64,000 bases of DNA from Prostheceraeus crozeri (taxonomy: Eukaryota > Platyhelminthes > Polycladida > Euryleptidae). The stretch is taken from contig CAJQUW010016879.1 in assembly GCA_907163375.1 (NCBI GenBank), positions 1 through 64,000 of the forward strand. The letters are read 5' to 3'. The position numbers and the translations under genes were made by a program. Below the pieces are notes generated by a model, which saw only the letters and a program-made list of their open reading frames with translations, was not told the DNA's origin and did no database searches. Positions within the stretch are counted from its first letter, which is position 1; every line of letters starts with the position of its first letter. Shown here one piece after another: positions 24,640 to 36,576 of this stretch.

Positions 24640-24890
24640 GGCAAATACTTTTTAGTGACTTGAAGAAGACATCATTTTAGTGTGCATCGTAGACCTTATT
24701 TAACCTAGAGACCTTATTTTCCTGATCACGTAGTCAATAGCAGCCTAATTCAGTTAAAAGCAGTTAAACTGATATTCAGTAAAATTGTTGTCTTCCTTTC
24801 ATAGCCTAATTCAAGAATTCCAGCATATAGGGTTAGGATTGATCTAGTTAGTGTGTGGCAGCCCAGTTAAATTACAAGCGAGTACTGGCT

Positions 24891-24952
24891 TATTCCAACT
24901 TTTTTTACCTATCCACACTATCTATTCTAACTTTTTTTACCTATCCACACAA
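24891..24952. repeat. Two-copy direct repeat
   Basis: AACTTTTTTTACCTATCCAC occurs twice 33 bp apart, with one upstream variation. Simple local duplication. Confidence 0.8.
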
Positions 24953-25042
24953 TCGCCTAACAGAAGAGGCTTCAACTCTTTTAGACAGAGGATGCCGGTA
25001 TATGTCTACGTAAGCCCTAATATGCAGGGCCCATAGACTAAT

Positions 25043-27327
25043 CAGGGTGTCCACTCAATTTTTCAAAAAAGTATAGGAATATAGGACATGGAATTTCAAA
25101 AAATATTAGACAAAATATAGGATATTATGTATCGACCAAAAGCATGTGATATAGGATATGTTAGTTACATTGTAGGCGTATACTGACCTACGTATATTAC
25201 ATAAGTAATTAAGCTGAAAACTTACATCATAAATGCGAGGATATTCACAAATACATGTAAATTATATCTAAATGCTATGAATGTAAACCTTTACAAAATT
25301 TAAGGAAACAACATATTTTGTATTTCATGCATTATTTTTTTTCTGTTTTCTTTTTTATGGTCTCCACCTTCACCTTATAGTCATACCGTTCCACCACATC
25401 TTTTTATTTCTTTATTGTTGATATTTTTGGAGTCAATGATTCGCTATAATTAAGCGAAACACACCTTTAAAAATCGATTACAAAATCTTGGTAGGTATAA
25501 AATCATAAATGTGAACTCAATTAATCATAACAAGTACTTTTGAAAAACAAACTTTGTAAAATGCCACAAAATATTCAATACTTGAAAAGGCCAATAGCAA
25601 AAATAGATAGCTGCTGGTAGATAGTCCTGTAGTATAGCAGATTTCATTGTATCAATCATATTTTGTTGCCAGTCTGAATCTTTTTCACCTATTCCATCAA
25701 ACATAAATTCCAAATTCTTAATTTGCTGTTTCCATTATTCAGAAGTTCTTGTTCTGCTAAAAATACGTTTTTCGTGTTTTTCTCCTTACTAACAAATGTT
25801 TCTTCCTTCTCCTCGAGACTCATCTTCTGCTTCTTCATTTGTTCCCTCTCTTTCTCCATAATCGCTCGTTGAGCATTTTCCTTTTCTATTCTTTAATTTT
25901 CCTCTTCTCTTTTCCGTTCAATTTCTTGTCTCCTAATGCACTCAGAATGAGCACATCTAGCAGCATTGATTACTTTTTTGCAATTGGCAATTTTTCAGGG
26001 CGATTCCGTTGAGGGTCAAAAAAGTGATCCATATCTTTGGTTGCGCGGAGTCCGTTAATAACATTTTCCACGAGAAGAGCGCGCTCTCGTGTGACAAGCG
26101 AAATGTTGATGGATAGCGACCTCTCCAAGTCTGCGTTTCCGTGGGGAAGTATTAAAGAACTTTTGATCACATGTGAGACATGGATGTTTCGATTGATGGT
26201 TAGGAGTCTTTAAGTTGAATATCTCTCTCCAAAAATGATCGACCCTTCGGTTGCGATTTCTCATCAGATCTCTGATTGAATAGTGTGGACCTCTATCCAT
26301 TATAGACTCAGAACTTCTCTTTCTATCGAAAGAGAAACCTCAAAAGCGTGCTCATCGTGTCAGTTGATTTCTGGCAATAAATACTAGAAGACTGCCTAGA
26401 ACCAGTGAAGGATGGTCGTGATTTGCTGAATCTCTGGATTCTTTACAAAATTGAAGATCCAAGTCAAAAGTGGGCTACTTACACCATGGACGAAAGGAAA
26501 TCGATATTTTATCCCGAGACATCGTACAAAAAAGCGAAGTGACTTCTGAAATCTTGCAGCATCCAATGTCAATTTTATGAGATGACTGAATTTCTTAAAT
26601 TGTCATTTCATGCACCATGTAAAAGTCAAACGTATGTATCGATATCATCTCAAATATAGGCCTATACAGTTATTATTATTACAGTATCTAGTGTCATATT
26701 AGTCGCCTCTTAAGACATGCAGGGGTGAAGCAGCAGGCCTAATCGCTAATACCTCGGGCCTGCACAGGACAATGAAGTTATAACACAGCTTTTTTAAGAG
26801 CATGACACGACAATGGATGAACGTGCAAATATTTGTTGATATTTTAGTATACATGTCTGAAAAAAAATAGTTATACAAAAATATAACATGCAATATATAT
26901 TTAATAAACAAAAAAATAATAGATATACATGTAATATAAAATCATGCCTTCAAATGGCTGGCAAGAAGGGAGAAAATTGCAAATTGTTTTGGTAATTTGA
27001 CTCAGTGATAAGTAAACCTTTGGTTGGTGCGATTTTATATATAAACAACATTGAGTAGTAAGAACTGCGACTTTTTCCATGGCCACGCTTGCTCTCTATT
27101 GTGGTACACATCAATGTAAACACCATGGAAAAAGTCGCAGTTCTTACTACTCAATGTTGTTTATTCAGTGATAAGTATCAATCTAGATTGAATTTTATTT
27201 TGTCGTATTCGATATAAAAAAAACAATATAGGATCTCGTACGGAAATACAGGACAAAATATAGGAGTATAGGATATTTCATGAAATGTAGGACAAATATA
27301 GGAATACATGATTGAGTGGACACCCTG
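25043..27327 (-). mobile_element. hAT-superfamily transposon, 2.3 kb, broken
   Basis: Terminal repeats CAGGGTGTCCACTCAAT are perfect at both ends, and CTAAT flanks each side as a 5-bp target duplication. On the minus strand around 25970-26170 is LILPHGNADLERSLSINISL, the conserved hAT C-terminal block (compare the usual HGNADVERGFSIN), followed by a basic coiled-coil-like tail. The rest of the transposase is in pieces (26055-26300 and downstream), so this copy is inactive. TATAGGA motifs repeat near both ends. A 5-bp duplication is shorter than the usual 8 bp for hAT. Confidence 0.8.
27042..27163. repeat. 41-bp perfect inverted repeat inside the hAT element
   Basis: 27042-27082 and 27123-27163 are exact reverse complements separated by 40 bp, and both are flanked outside by TCAGTGATAAGTA. 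It looks like a recent fold-back duplication near the right end of the element. Confidence 0.9.
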
Positions 27328-27602
27328 CTAATCCATATCGCTCGAGAAATTCGAATCCCTATTTAATGGTACGTTTCATAACATATGTACCGGTAATCAG
27401 AATTTTCATCTGACGAACTAATTCATCAGAAATGTGAACTCACTTTAAGCCGACTTTGAATCAGAATGATGACATTTTTTAGGTGCAGATTATAGAACAT
27501 GAGGAGCATCTTATCCGACATAGATGGGTGAATTATTACGGAACATAAAATCTGAATGCAACTTATGACAGAAAAATCAAAATAGACCCAAATTACCCCA
27601 TG

Positions 27603-27775
27603 TATGGGGCAAATTGGGTCTCTGAATAGAGTAGACGACGATATATTCGGTATCAATCAAAATATTTTTGAAGTGCACACCCAAGGTGCACATTTAAGAA
27701 AAAACATCTCTTCATTAAAAGTTATGAATCTCTAAGCAAAAAAGCGATCGAATTTGGAGCCAAATTACCCCATCC
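27603..27775. repeat. Short MITE related to the GGGGTAATTTGGGTC element
   Basis: Begins TATGGGGCAAATTGGGTCTC directly after the previous element's right end and closes with GAGCCAAATTACCCCATCC. About 175 bp with diverged inverted ends, so probably a small non-autonomous relative. Confidence 0.5.
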
Positions 27776-28037
27776 CACCCTATTCCACCTGTCGCTCTAT
27801 CGAGAAAAGTCTGACGTGCGGAACTTCACAAGTGCACATTGTGCAAAATCTAGAAAATCATATTAGAAACTACACTGAAGTAGGACTCGACCAGAATTCC
27901 TCCAAAATCTGAAGAAATCGCAGGTTTGCTAAACCAGCCCATTGACAGCTCATAGAAAAGGCATCACAATTCATTCATTCACCCATATTTGAGAATGGAA
28001 CGTCACACAATCCATCCTGACTGGAATCTTTACATCA

Positions 28038-28430
28038 AGCGCGCTGACACCAAATTCTATTTATAGATTATTCCAGACTAAGGCGCGCCGGGAGCAAAAT
28101 CTATTTATAGATCCTTCCGGATTAAAGAGCGCCGGCACCAAATTCCATTTATAGATTCTACTCAATAAAAATCCGCATGATGAGTTTAATGCGCGCCGTA
28201 ACCGAACACAGTAATTTAACTTGAACGAGTACGTTTTCATCCTTTCATTCGCAATATATTTTTGCGTTATATTTGCACAAACGAATAGTATCCTAAAATG
28301 TACTTCATCAAAGGCCAAAGCGCGCCGGGAAGTGCGCTATTTATAGAAATTCCAGCGCCGGGATATGTTCTATTTTTAGAAAATATCGCTTATCGAGCGC
28401 GACGGCGCGCGGGATTAATCCAGCAAAACA
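28038..28430. repeat. Degenerate tandem repeat with GCGCGCCGG and CTATTTATAGA motifs
   Basis: Units of about 50 bp carrying GCGCSGG...CAAATTCTATTTATAGAT are seen three times in 28038-28160 and again, diverged, at about 28318-28410. The GC-rich motif stands out in this AT-rich region. Confidence 0.6.
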
Positions 28431-30207
28431 TGTAAAGATTCCAGTCGGGCATTCCATGACTTTTCCAGATTTTGAAATTTCCATGACTTTTTAATGATTG
28501 CGGGCACCATGCAAATAAGCCACAACTTTTCATGATTGAGACCAGTGATATCAATATAAATCTCAAATTCAGCAACATAAATCTCAAATTCAGAGGTTTG
28601 CAAGATCCATGCAAGATTCATCGATTGTTCTTGATGGATTTGGAGAGTATCAAACTTGATTCTTTAACTTTTATGCTGACGACAAAACCAATCATCTTCT
28701 GCATAATCCATTCTTCAGTTCAAGATTCTTTCATCGTCATGTGAGACAATTTGCAACTGATGCATGAAAACAATATAGAAACGACAGAATGGATAGTCAG
28801 TCATCAGAACTTCCCTGGTTTCGAGACATGACATACATCATCTGGCTACGCAGTGGCTCAGCGCTTCTTTAATGATGCCGTATTATATCTTTATATGCAG
28901 CATTCCGGCAAAAATCTTTGTGACTATAAAATTTATTAAACAGCATGGATTATTCTTCTATTTGTTGAAACAGTACTACTATAGATTAAACTGTCTAATG
29001 ATGGTAACACAGTCACGACCAGCATATTGAAAACTATCAACTGTCTTGAAATCAACGATTTCTGGGGTGCTAACAGAAATCCTGAAATGCATGTGTATAG
29101 ATGGTGCTGCCGGCAATATTTTGATAGATTTCAACTCTACTGAACATGAACGATTGCGACATTGAATAAGATGTCTAAATGAACTTGAATACAGAATTGA
29201 TCGAAATCCATTCATAGAATCTGGGAATTTACATCGCATGTTTTTACATAAATTATTCAACACAGAAATTGCATCGTTTATTGTAAACGATTTATGAAAT
29301 CAAAGTGCACAAAAAAGTGACTATATTGATGCTCTTCATATATACAATAATACCAACTTCATTGCTACATGCACCTTGTAATCAAAATGGAGAGCATGCG
29401 GCTTTTTAAAATATTTCATCGTGTACTACGCAAAATTATTCCGCAATTTCAGCTGTAGAAATCTGCGTTAAAATGTTTATAAAAGTTCATGTACAAAATA
29501 TCAATATGGCTATGATGTTTCCTTTCTTCAGGTTTGTCTCTGCAATTGGAATTTTTAATTTGTTAATTGAGCTATTTATGCACCATTAATTCACGCACGG
29601 AGTCCCGACATTCTACCACATCAGAGGAACAGCTGCCACGTTTCAATGTCGTGCGCTGGCATTTTAGTGACTACAGATTGTATTGATGAGCTGCTTTAAT
29701 TGGCTCAGTCACAGACTTCGAGCATCAAGTTGTTGTTGTTCGATGTCTATGGGCTCAGTAATGTGCTTTGTAAATCATTTGAGCATGCCTCTGAATATAA
29801 GATTATTGGAGTAAATTGACCTCGACCTGGCGGAAGGAATTTAATGACAACAATTATTCGAAATCCTATTCTATGCTCTATGCCCTTTGATTCGTAATTC
29901 GATTTGCGCACAACAGTGACATCTTGCCATTGAGAGATAGTCAGCCTAGTAGCCCATAGTACTGGCCTAAAATCTGAAAATTAACCGCTTGAACCTCGAC
30001 GTCATGCGGGAACTTGCAAAGTTTGACAACACTGACCCAACTACCCACACGTGCACTGCTCGTTATCGATGCATTATTTCCCAATTAGTCACTTCTCATC
30101 AGGAGAGTTGCTTTTATGAGTGAATGATTTGCACTGCAGGTCATGGGTAAATGGAGCAACGCACCATACTTGGCTTTGTGCTCAAAAAGGTTTCTATATA
30201 TTCTCTT

Positions 30208-30273
30208 TGTCAATCATAGACATCGGATAACATTATTTAATGATGTAATCCGATGTCTATGTTGTCAATCATA
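30208..30273. repeat. Small hairpin insertion with 12-bp flanking duplication
   Basis: CATAGACATCGGAT (30215-30228) is inverted at 30248-30261 around a 19-nt loop, and TTGTCAATCATA occurs at both edges (30208-30219, 30262-30273). It fits a tiny insertion or a template-switch event. Confidence 0.6.
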
Positions 30274-32739
30274 AAAAGCATCAATAACAATTTCAACAAC
30301 AGTTGCCATGGTTATCCAATTTTTTGCTTTGCATCTTTCGGCTCTCATTGGAAGGACCGTGAGATTGTATTATGCCAAAAATGATTTGTAAAATGTCCGT
30401 GAGATTTCATGTTTCATGATATTTTATCTTGTTTTACATCAAAAATATATATTAAAATGAATCAAGCTTAAGCAAGAATTTATTTAAAATGCTCCAATAT
30501 TTCATAATCGTCAGATTGGAAAAATGGTGTCAGCATTAATTTCGAAATTATTTCTTCTTACATAATTTTTTAAAGAAACATTGTCGATGAAGATATGCCG
30601 ACAATCAATCTGGAATTTGAGCAAGCTATCTAAAGAAAATGATGATTATTTTACAGCGACAATTTAGGTGAATCACCACAAAAGTGTTTTTCCTTAATTG
30701 AGGATATTTTGTGAAAACACCTAGGTAACCTAGATATTGCCAGTAAACAAAAACGTGCTGTTTGATTAACTCCTCTATTCACATTTGAAAACATTGAGAA
30801 CGAATTACTTTTATTATCGAAATAATGAAGACATTAGTTAGTGTCCATGATTTGTTTTTCTATGATTTGCGCATTGAATGTCTAGACATGTCATAGCGTT
30901 CATTGTGTTATTTCATGTGATCTGCATAAACATTTCATTGTTATTTAATCCTTTGACTAAAAGAAATGCGAGATATCGGACATCAAAACTCTTCTTAGTC
31001 TTGAGAAGCCCGAGGCAATTATGGAACTGTGAAATTTTCCAAGAATGGCGAAACTTGATCAAATGAAGACACTGATGAGTTATTCTGGGCAGTGCCACAT
31101 GTTTCTGGCCATTGTTTCTAATTCTTTTATGTGCATTTATATAGTTTTGTATTGTTTATATTGCATCTGAAATGCGAGTAATTTTTATCTGTTTGACATG
31201 CAATATTGCACAGTAGAATTGTCAAAACACAATTTGAAACATATTAATAGCTGCTGATGTTTGATCTGTGCAGTTATTGGCCACATATAGAATCTTTCCG
31301 AATCGCGATTAATTCTAGGACGTACTTGTCATTTTCTTTTCTCCAATTCCTTTTTGGAACCTCATAATATAGCAAATCGATGCAGCAGTTAAAGTATTGC
31401 CTATATTGCGTGACAATGATCTTAAATTACAATATTTCAAATTAGATGAAGAAGATGTAATATTTAAAGTTATTACTTAATCATGAAATCAGTAGCATGA
31501 AATTATAAATCTTATGATTGCTTCCTCCGCGCAATACACATGTGACTGCAGAAGTGCTCTCTACAGAATTATCTTTTGACTTTTGTGATGTATTTCTTAA
31601 GAAACTATTTCAAGGTCTGGCAGAAAATGCCATTCTCGATAAACAGGTGAATTTTTACTGTAAATGAGCATTTTGCTGATAATTGTTCAATAAATTGGAC
31701 ATGTGAGATGTGATTCAGTTGAGAGAATGAATGTTCAATGGTTCATTGTACCACTTTATTCGCTGTTCCTTTTGGATACGGGTATGACGCAGCCACCTAA
31801 TTCATGCACTTGTTTGTCTCCAGCAATGATAGTTGTAAGAGTTTCAATCCACGAGATATACGGAGGTCATGCTTTGAAGTCTCCAGTCATCTTTCATTTG
31901 GATTTGATCATTCTAGTAAGCAGTTGGCGAAGCTCCGCGTCGTGTTTAGTACACTGTTCATCTATGATAAATTGATATGATGGAAGTTCTACAATTCCAG
32001 TGGGGACGTGACATGGGTGCAATTCGATTTTGAGTGATTCAATAAATCAAGGATTAAGGAGGTTTTCCAGTGTAATAAGAATGCCAGATTACAATAAGAT
32101 TTTCAAGTAGAAACATCTTTGGGTTTGATCCTTTACATCATCACTGGTTGACACAATAAGATGATTAAGCATGATTTTCACCTATCCTTTAACCGTGGGA
32201 ATTGCAAGTGATATGCACCATGTAATTCTGAAAGGGCATAATTTAGTATACAAATTTTGTGTTATTTTTGCTGAAAAATTTGCATTTTTTGTGTTTTAAG
32301 CCATTTAAACAGCTGTGTAGCTGATGTTGGAGAGCAGAATCACTGTATTCCATGTTCAGATATATAGTATATTTGCTGAATGTTCTCCATTTACTAAAGT
32401 CATCACCCGAAATGTCCAGCGACGTGTGCTGTTGTGCATATTTTACATGGCCTTGCTCATATCGGCGGAGAATTGTTTCCACATTTTTTACCGCGATGTG
32501 GTTTGATTTGAAAATGTCCGTCATTGGACAAAGCGTGCGAGTTCTGAATAAAAGTGGCTCTTCAAATAATCAAAATCGTCTTAAACCGTGTTTTGTGTTA
32601 GAAAAAGGCCGCCGTAACCATGTGTTTTTGTCAGTGGAAATTCACAAGGATGCCTTGATAAGTTAAGATATGAAAATAATGCAAGTAATATGCGCATAGC
32701 AATTGTTTACACATTGAAAATATCTTTCAGTAGTCCTGA

Positions 32740-32961
32740 AAAGTATTTATTGTTGCATTTTCTTTGGCAAAAACGACAGGTTGCTGTATAGGTTCACGTG
32801 ACATCAATAAAATAATAAATGTATTTGATAAAGATTGTGCGGAAGAAGACACGGGGTTCATAGGAAGACTCATTGCCAACGCCTCGTTTCGGTCCCCTAA
32901 ACATCTTAGACGATCAGCAGCCGGTGGACCCATGCCTAAAGGACAAATGCCTACTGGATAG
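32740..32961 (+). CDS. Unassigned exon-like open frame
   Basis: Open frame ending INVFDKDCAEEDTGFIGRL, then RSPKHLRRSAAGGPMPKGQM and PTG before TAG. A possible acceptor (TGCTGTATAG) lies at about 32790. Composition is less AT-biased than its surroundings and looks like the last exon of a small protein, but I recognise no domain and no partner exon joins cleanly. Confidence 0.25.
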   Translation, partial: KVFIVAFSLAKTTGCCIGSRDINKIINVFDKDCAEEDTGFIGRLIANASFRSPKHLRRSAAGGPMPKGQMPTG

Positions 32962-33358
32962 GTGTTCCAGACTATCAGCTGTATTGCAGTTGCATGTATT
33001 CATATGCAGAATGAGGAATCACAAGTCATTTATTGAGTGGTTTTGAACCAGTTTTGTTTACAGGCATGCTAGATTTACGCGATTCCGCGAAATTCCGCGA
33101 TCCCCCTAATCGTGAGTAGTAAGAAAATGGGGAATGGATGGACGTGCCAAAAATTAAAAATAATTAAAACGACAATTCAGTCGATCAATGTATGCAACTT
33201 ATCATAACAGTCAATTGAATGCAATGTTACATGCAGATCGACCTATTGTATTTGTTTGACATAATTTGATTATTTCATTTTGAACCTTGATATTCACATC
33301 GAAAAGTGGCCCTCTTTCAGCACGAAGCACGATCAGCATACAGACTTCATGACTGATG

Positions 33359-33541
33359 TGGGCCCCTTCTGCCAACCCGATTCAGTGGGCCCTCTTCTGC
33401 TGGCGGCCCGGCTCACTGGGCACCTCTTCTACTTGCAGCTTAGCTCAGTGGGCCCTCTATGCTGGCAGCCCGGCCCTTCCCCCCCCCCTCTTCGACTGAT
33501 AACCTGTTTCAGTGGGTGTCTTCGACTGTTAGCTTGACTCA
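33359..33541. repeat. Minisatellite, about 32-bp unit, 5 copies
   Basis: Units around CAGTGGGCCCTCTTCTGCTG recur about every 32 bp with substitutions and one C-rich expansion. GC-rich island in AT-rich sequence. Confidence 0.75.
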
Positions 33542-34437
33542 GATCAAGTGTTGGTAGACCTATAAAATATCATAACATAGCCAAGGGGTACAAAAAAGAT
33601 TACAAGACAAGTGAAAACTATTTGAATCGTCTATAGCAAAGTTTTAGAAAAAGCATAATTGCAGGCAAATTTATAGGCCTAATACTCAAATTCCAAATGC
33701 TTCAGATCAGCTAATCGAACCAATTTCCGCCTAAGTATATTGGATCACTTCTGCTCAAATTATGATTACATGTAGTGTAATTAATATCACCGTATGTTGC
33801 GAAGGAAATTCATCGCAATATCTGTATTTATAGATATCGACATGTCCTCTGGTACATGTAATCCTAATGATATACATATTACTGATGATCCGATCTCAGT
33901 GGATTTTTCTAATTCACACAATCAATCGTTGTTGCACAAGTAAATTCAGGTTTTGCACATTGATATCAAAGTAAATAGTAAATAGATAACATACAATACT
34001 ATTGACCTCCAGATCGGTCTCCAGATGTTTCTACATTGCGTGAATACCACATCATAAATATTTGAGTAGAGATATATATGTAAATACCGGAAATTAACAA
34101 AATATGTATACCGCAGAGATCAAATCATCGAAAAATGCATCCCGTAATTCTACGATATCATGATTTAGCGATCCCTACATCCCTACAACCTCGGGCCGAG
34201 AATTTTTCAATCACCCCTCATATATTCATGACATTATTTAGTGGAATCTGTGTCATGATCAGTTAACATTTTTCATCCTATGGCAAGTTAACAAGTTTTC
34301 ATTGAAATAAAAGTGTAACTTTCAATTTTCGAGATGTTTCTCCTACATTACAAGTACAGTACACTAAAGCTACGTCGAGCTTTTATTTTTAAAGATGAGC
34401 TTAAAGTATGTTTGATGGGTCGAATGGAGTATTTTAA
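33542..34437. other. AT-rich intergenic sequence, nothing recognised
   Basis: No coding, RNA or repeat structure that I can support. Confidence 0.5.
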
Positions 34438-35161
34438 AGGTGTAGTTCGGCCAATTTTACATATCGTTTTTATTCTTTCAGTCAATGCTAGCCGCATCCC
34501 TGATCCCTGTTCTCCACTTTTTCTCATCTTATTCATCATCGTTGAAGAGCAGGAGAGCTGCAAAGTTTCGTGATGACGTCACCTCCGACAACTCTTCAAT
34601 GAGAGAGAGAGTAGTTCAACATGCATGCAGAGCTAGCGATGACAAAGTCTTCGTTAGCATGGAAGTTTAATTCACTTGCCTCTACCACTTAACGCTCATA
34701 CATTCTCTATCGAAGCAGAAATGACTGACGGAGGCATGTCGCATGCATCACTCATCCACTGAAATGTCCAATTTTAGAGATGAATCTCATTCAATAAATG
34801 TGATGATGTGTACTGTGTTATGCAAACCATATTGCGCTTAAATATACTGTAACTAGAGTTAAGTTTTCTCAATTGATAAAGTAGATTTATGCAAGTTTAA
34901 AGATATAAGCTAAATTTTCATAAAATATATTGAGATGACAATACTCATGAATAGATCTGTCCATACAGATCACATTCTCAAGCATTAAAGCACACGGCAA
35001 GCGTTCGAAAATAGTGTAAATATGTTGAAATGTCAACGAAATTAATGTAAATGCAAGTATATAGCCTACACATTCATCACAGGCACAGGTGCAACTCGTG
35101 CATCATACAATGAACTTCCTTTCTCCCTTCATATGAAATTTGTAGAGTAAAAGTTAAAATA

Positions 35162-35362
35162 TCAAGCAGAATGGCGATATATTATTCCAACTCTTTTCTT
35201 ATGGCTGTCGCCAATAATCAAATTCTCCACAAGTCCTTTTTTCCCGGAAGTTCGACGACTTGCAGCCAATTTCTGTGTAGCTTTCCTATACGTCATGTAT
35301 TCATGAACTGCATCTTGGCCTACGTTCAGGTTATTGTCAATTACCGCCAGCATAGCTCTCAT
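35162..35362 (-). pseudogene. Transposase C-terminal fragment of the THAP element
   Basis: MLAVIDNNLNVGQDAVHEYM, then RKATQKLAASRRTSGKKGLV and a basic end. The I-L-A-V-x-D-x-N-x-N-x-G pattern recalls a conserved stretch near the end of THAP-linked transposases. It shares strand and order with the THAP start, so it is probably the remaining end of the same gene. Confidence 0.45.
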
Positions 35363-35817
35363 TTTGTGAAAAAGAAAGGGGAAATTTATCCTTTCGGCAC
35401 ATAGATTGGATATATGATGCTAATTAGAAGTGCGGTATTGAAAGATTCTTGACTGACATGATGCTGAATGAGGTGATAAAAATATATTAGTTGCGAGCAC
35501 TATGACGGCAAAATACAACACTCACATAGCAGCTGAGGGCTGTCTCATCGGGTAGAGCAAATGGCTTGTACTCACAGCAAATGAAACATCCGACGTAGAA
35601 GAGACATGATCGGCTATGTTTCAATTTCTCTATAACTTTGCTTTGCTATTTTTTGAAATTCACAAGGAATGATTGCTTTCTTAAATTCAAGGTAGGAAAG
35701 GCTGTCCTTTTCAAGTGGCAAGAGGCTTATCTCCTGTTATACAAATGAGATAATGTAGCATACCGTAGATTTTCCACTATGAATACAGCATGCTCGATAA
35801 TGCTTTGACTGAGTAAA

Positions 35818-35946
35818 TTAGGCTCTTCCAAATTTATCACTCCATAACTTTTGCATTTTCTTGTCTAATGGAAATTTGTAGAGGCTTACATTATTAATGT
35901 TATTATAACTCTTATTCTTGCATTTAAGAGCGCAACACTGAGCCAT
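35818..35946 (-). pseudogene. THAP zinc-finger N-terminus
   Basis: ATG at 35946 (reading leftward) gives MAQCCALKCKNKSYN, then VSLYKFPLDKKMQKLWSDKF, matching the THAP pattern M-x-x-C-x(2-4)-C ... F-P-x-D ... W. The downstream Cys-His half (C-x2-H) is not present before a stop. The frame is part of the TTAA-flanked element. Confidence 0.65.
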
Positions 35947-36576
35947 GGTGGTAGTCGAATGTCGACGGACAAATGAGTAAGTGAATTTTACATCCGCGCG
36001 CAGTCTCAAAGCACATTTCAACCCCTGGCTGTATCCTCCTTCTCTACAGCACTGAGCAGCGCATGATTGGTCTTTCCGTAGTGACGTCATCATCAATTCT
36101 GTTTTCGCCTGCTGTTTGCAAAGGACGCTACTTGACATGGCGACAGGTGTCACGGTTAACTCAGGAGGAAACAGAGTTAAGACTGAGACAAAGTCAAAAA
36201 TTCGACCGAACTACACCTTTAAGTAATTATTATGAAACATATTTATGCCTATACGTACGTCTATGGGTATATAATTAAACGTAAAAGTGATTCCATGTGA
36301 ACTTTAAGCAATGTTCACACACTCTAGTGTATCGCCTAATAGCAACTTGCACAAAAAAGTACGCATGAAATCGTTTTATGCGCCGAACCCAATATTTTAA
36401 GGAATTTGAGACCATGGGGTTGCCCCCCCCCCTGTTGGCAAAAAATTCCGCCGATTTATTGATTTTGCGCTAGCATGTCTGTGTTTAGTGTTGCGGTACA
36501 TCTTATTCCATCATTCTGGTTATCATTAATCAAAAAACACGAATAACTACGAATAGATACGCAAATTTTTTTGCAG

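Larger units (their letters stand above)
24114..27602. mobile_element. DNA transposon with GGGGTAATTTGGGTC ends, split by a hAT insertion
   Basis: ATGGGGTAATTTGGGTCTAT at 24115-24134 is perfectly inverted at 27582-27601. Removing the nested hAT (25043-27327) leaves about 1.2 kb, which contains the only long open frame of this stretch (24253-24639). Terminal repeats, the transposase-tail-like frame and the nesting support one older element. Its exact target duplication and superfamily are unclear; a TA-inserting pogo-like type is possible. Confidence 0.55.
27776..33358. other. Intergenic stretch between the CHPF-like gene and NDUFAF3
   Basis: Apart from the repeats listed separately I find no supported gene. 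Open frames near 31703-31975, 32352-32666 and 32764-32961 have some coding character, but I could not assign a family or consistent splice sites. Confidence 0.4.
34438..36218 (-). mobile_element. THAP-encoding DNA transposon with TTAA target duplication (Kolobok-like), decayed
   Basis: AGGTGTAGTTCGG begins at 34438 and is inverted to end at 36218; similarity continues inward (CCAATTTT / TCGAATTTT). TTAA flanks both ends exactly (34434-34437, 36219-36222). On the minus strand the right half encodes a THAP-type zinc-finger start, and 35162-35362 encodes LAVIDNNLNVGQDAVHEYMT, which resembles a segment of THAP-linked transposases. TTAA duplications plus a THAP finger are the traits of the Kolobok superfamily. 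piggyBac also uses TTAA but lacks THAP. At 1.78 kb it is a deleted copy. Confidence 0.7.

Noticed and set aside
31703-31975. Secreted protein start resembling TIMP (C-T-C after a hydrophobic leader)
   Set aside because: Only a few residues agree, further TIMP cysteines are missing and no partner exons were found.
32243-32666. Open frames on both strands with moderate GC content
   Set aside because: Neither strand gives a recognisable domain or clean splice sites, so coding status cannot be decided by eye.
34334-34573. Candidate NDUFAF3 leader exon (MFLLHYKYSTLKLRRAF)
   Set aside because: It looks like a transit peptide but its GTATGT donor leaves phase 0, which does not fit exon 36577.
36063-36278. 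Candidate NDUFAF3 first exon (MIGLSVVTSSSILFSPAVCK)
   Set aside because: It lies mostly inside the THAP transposon, and the possible donor gives phase 0, while the next exon needs two bases carried over.
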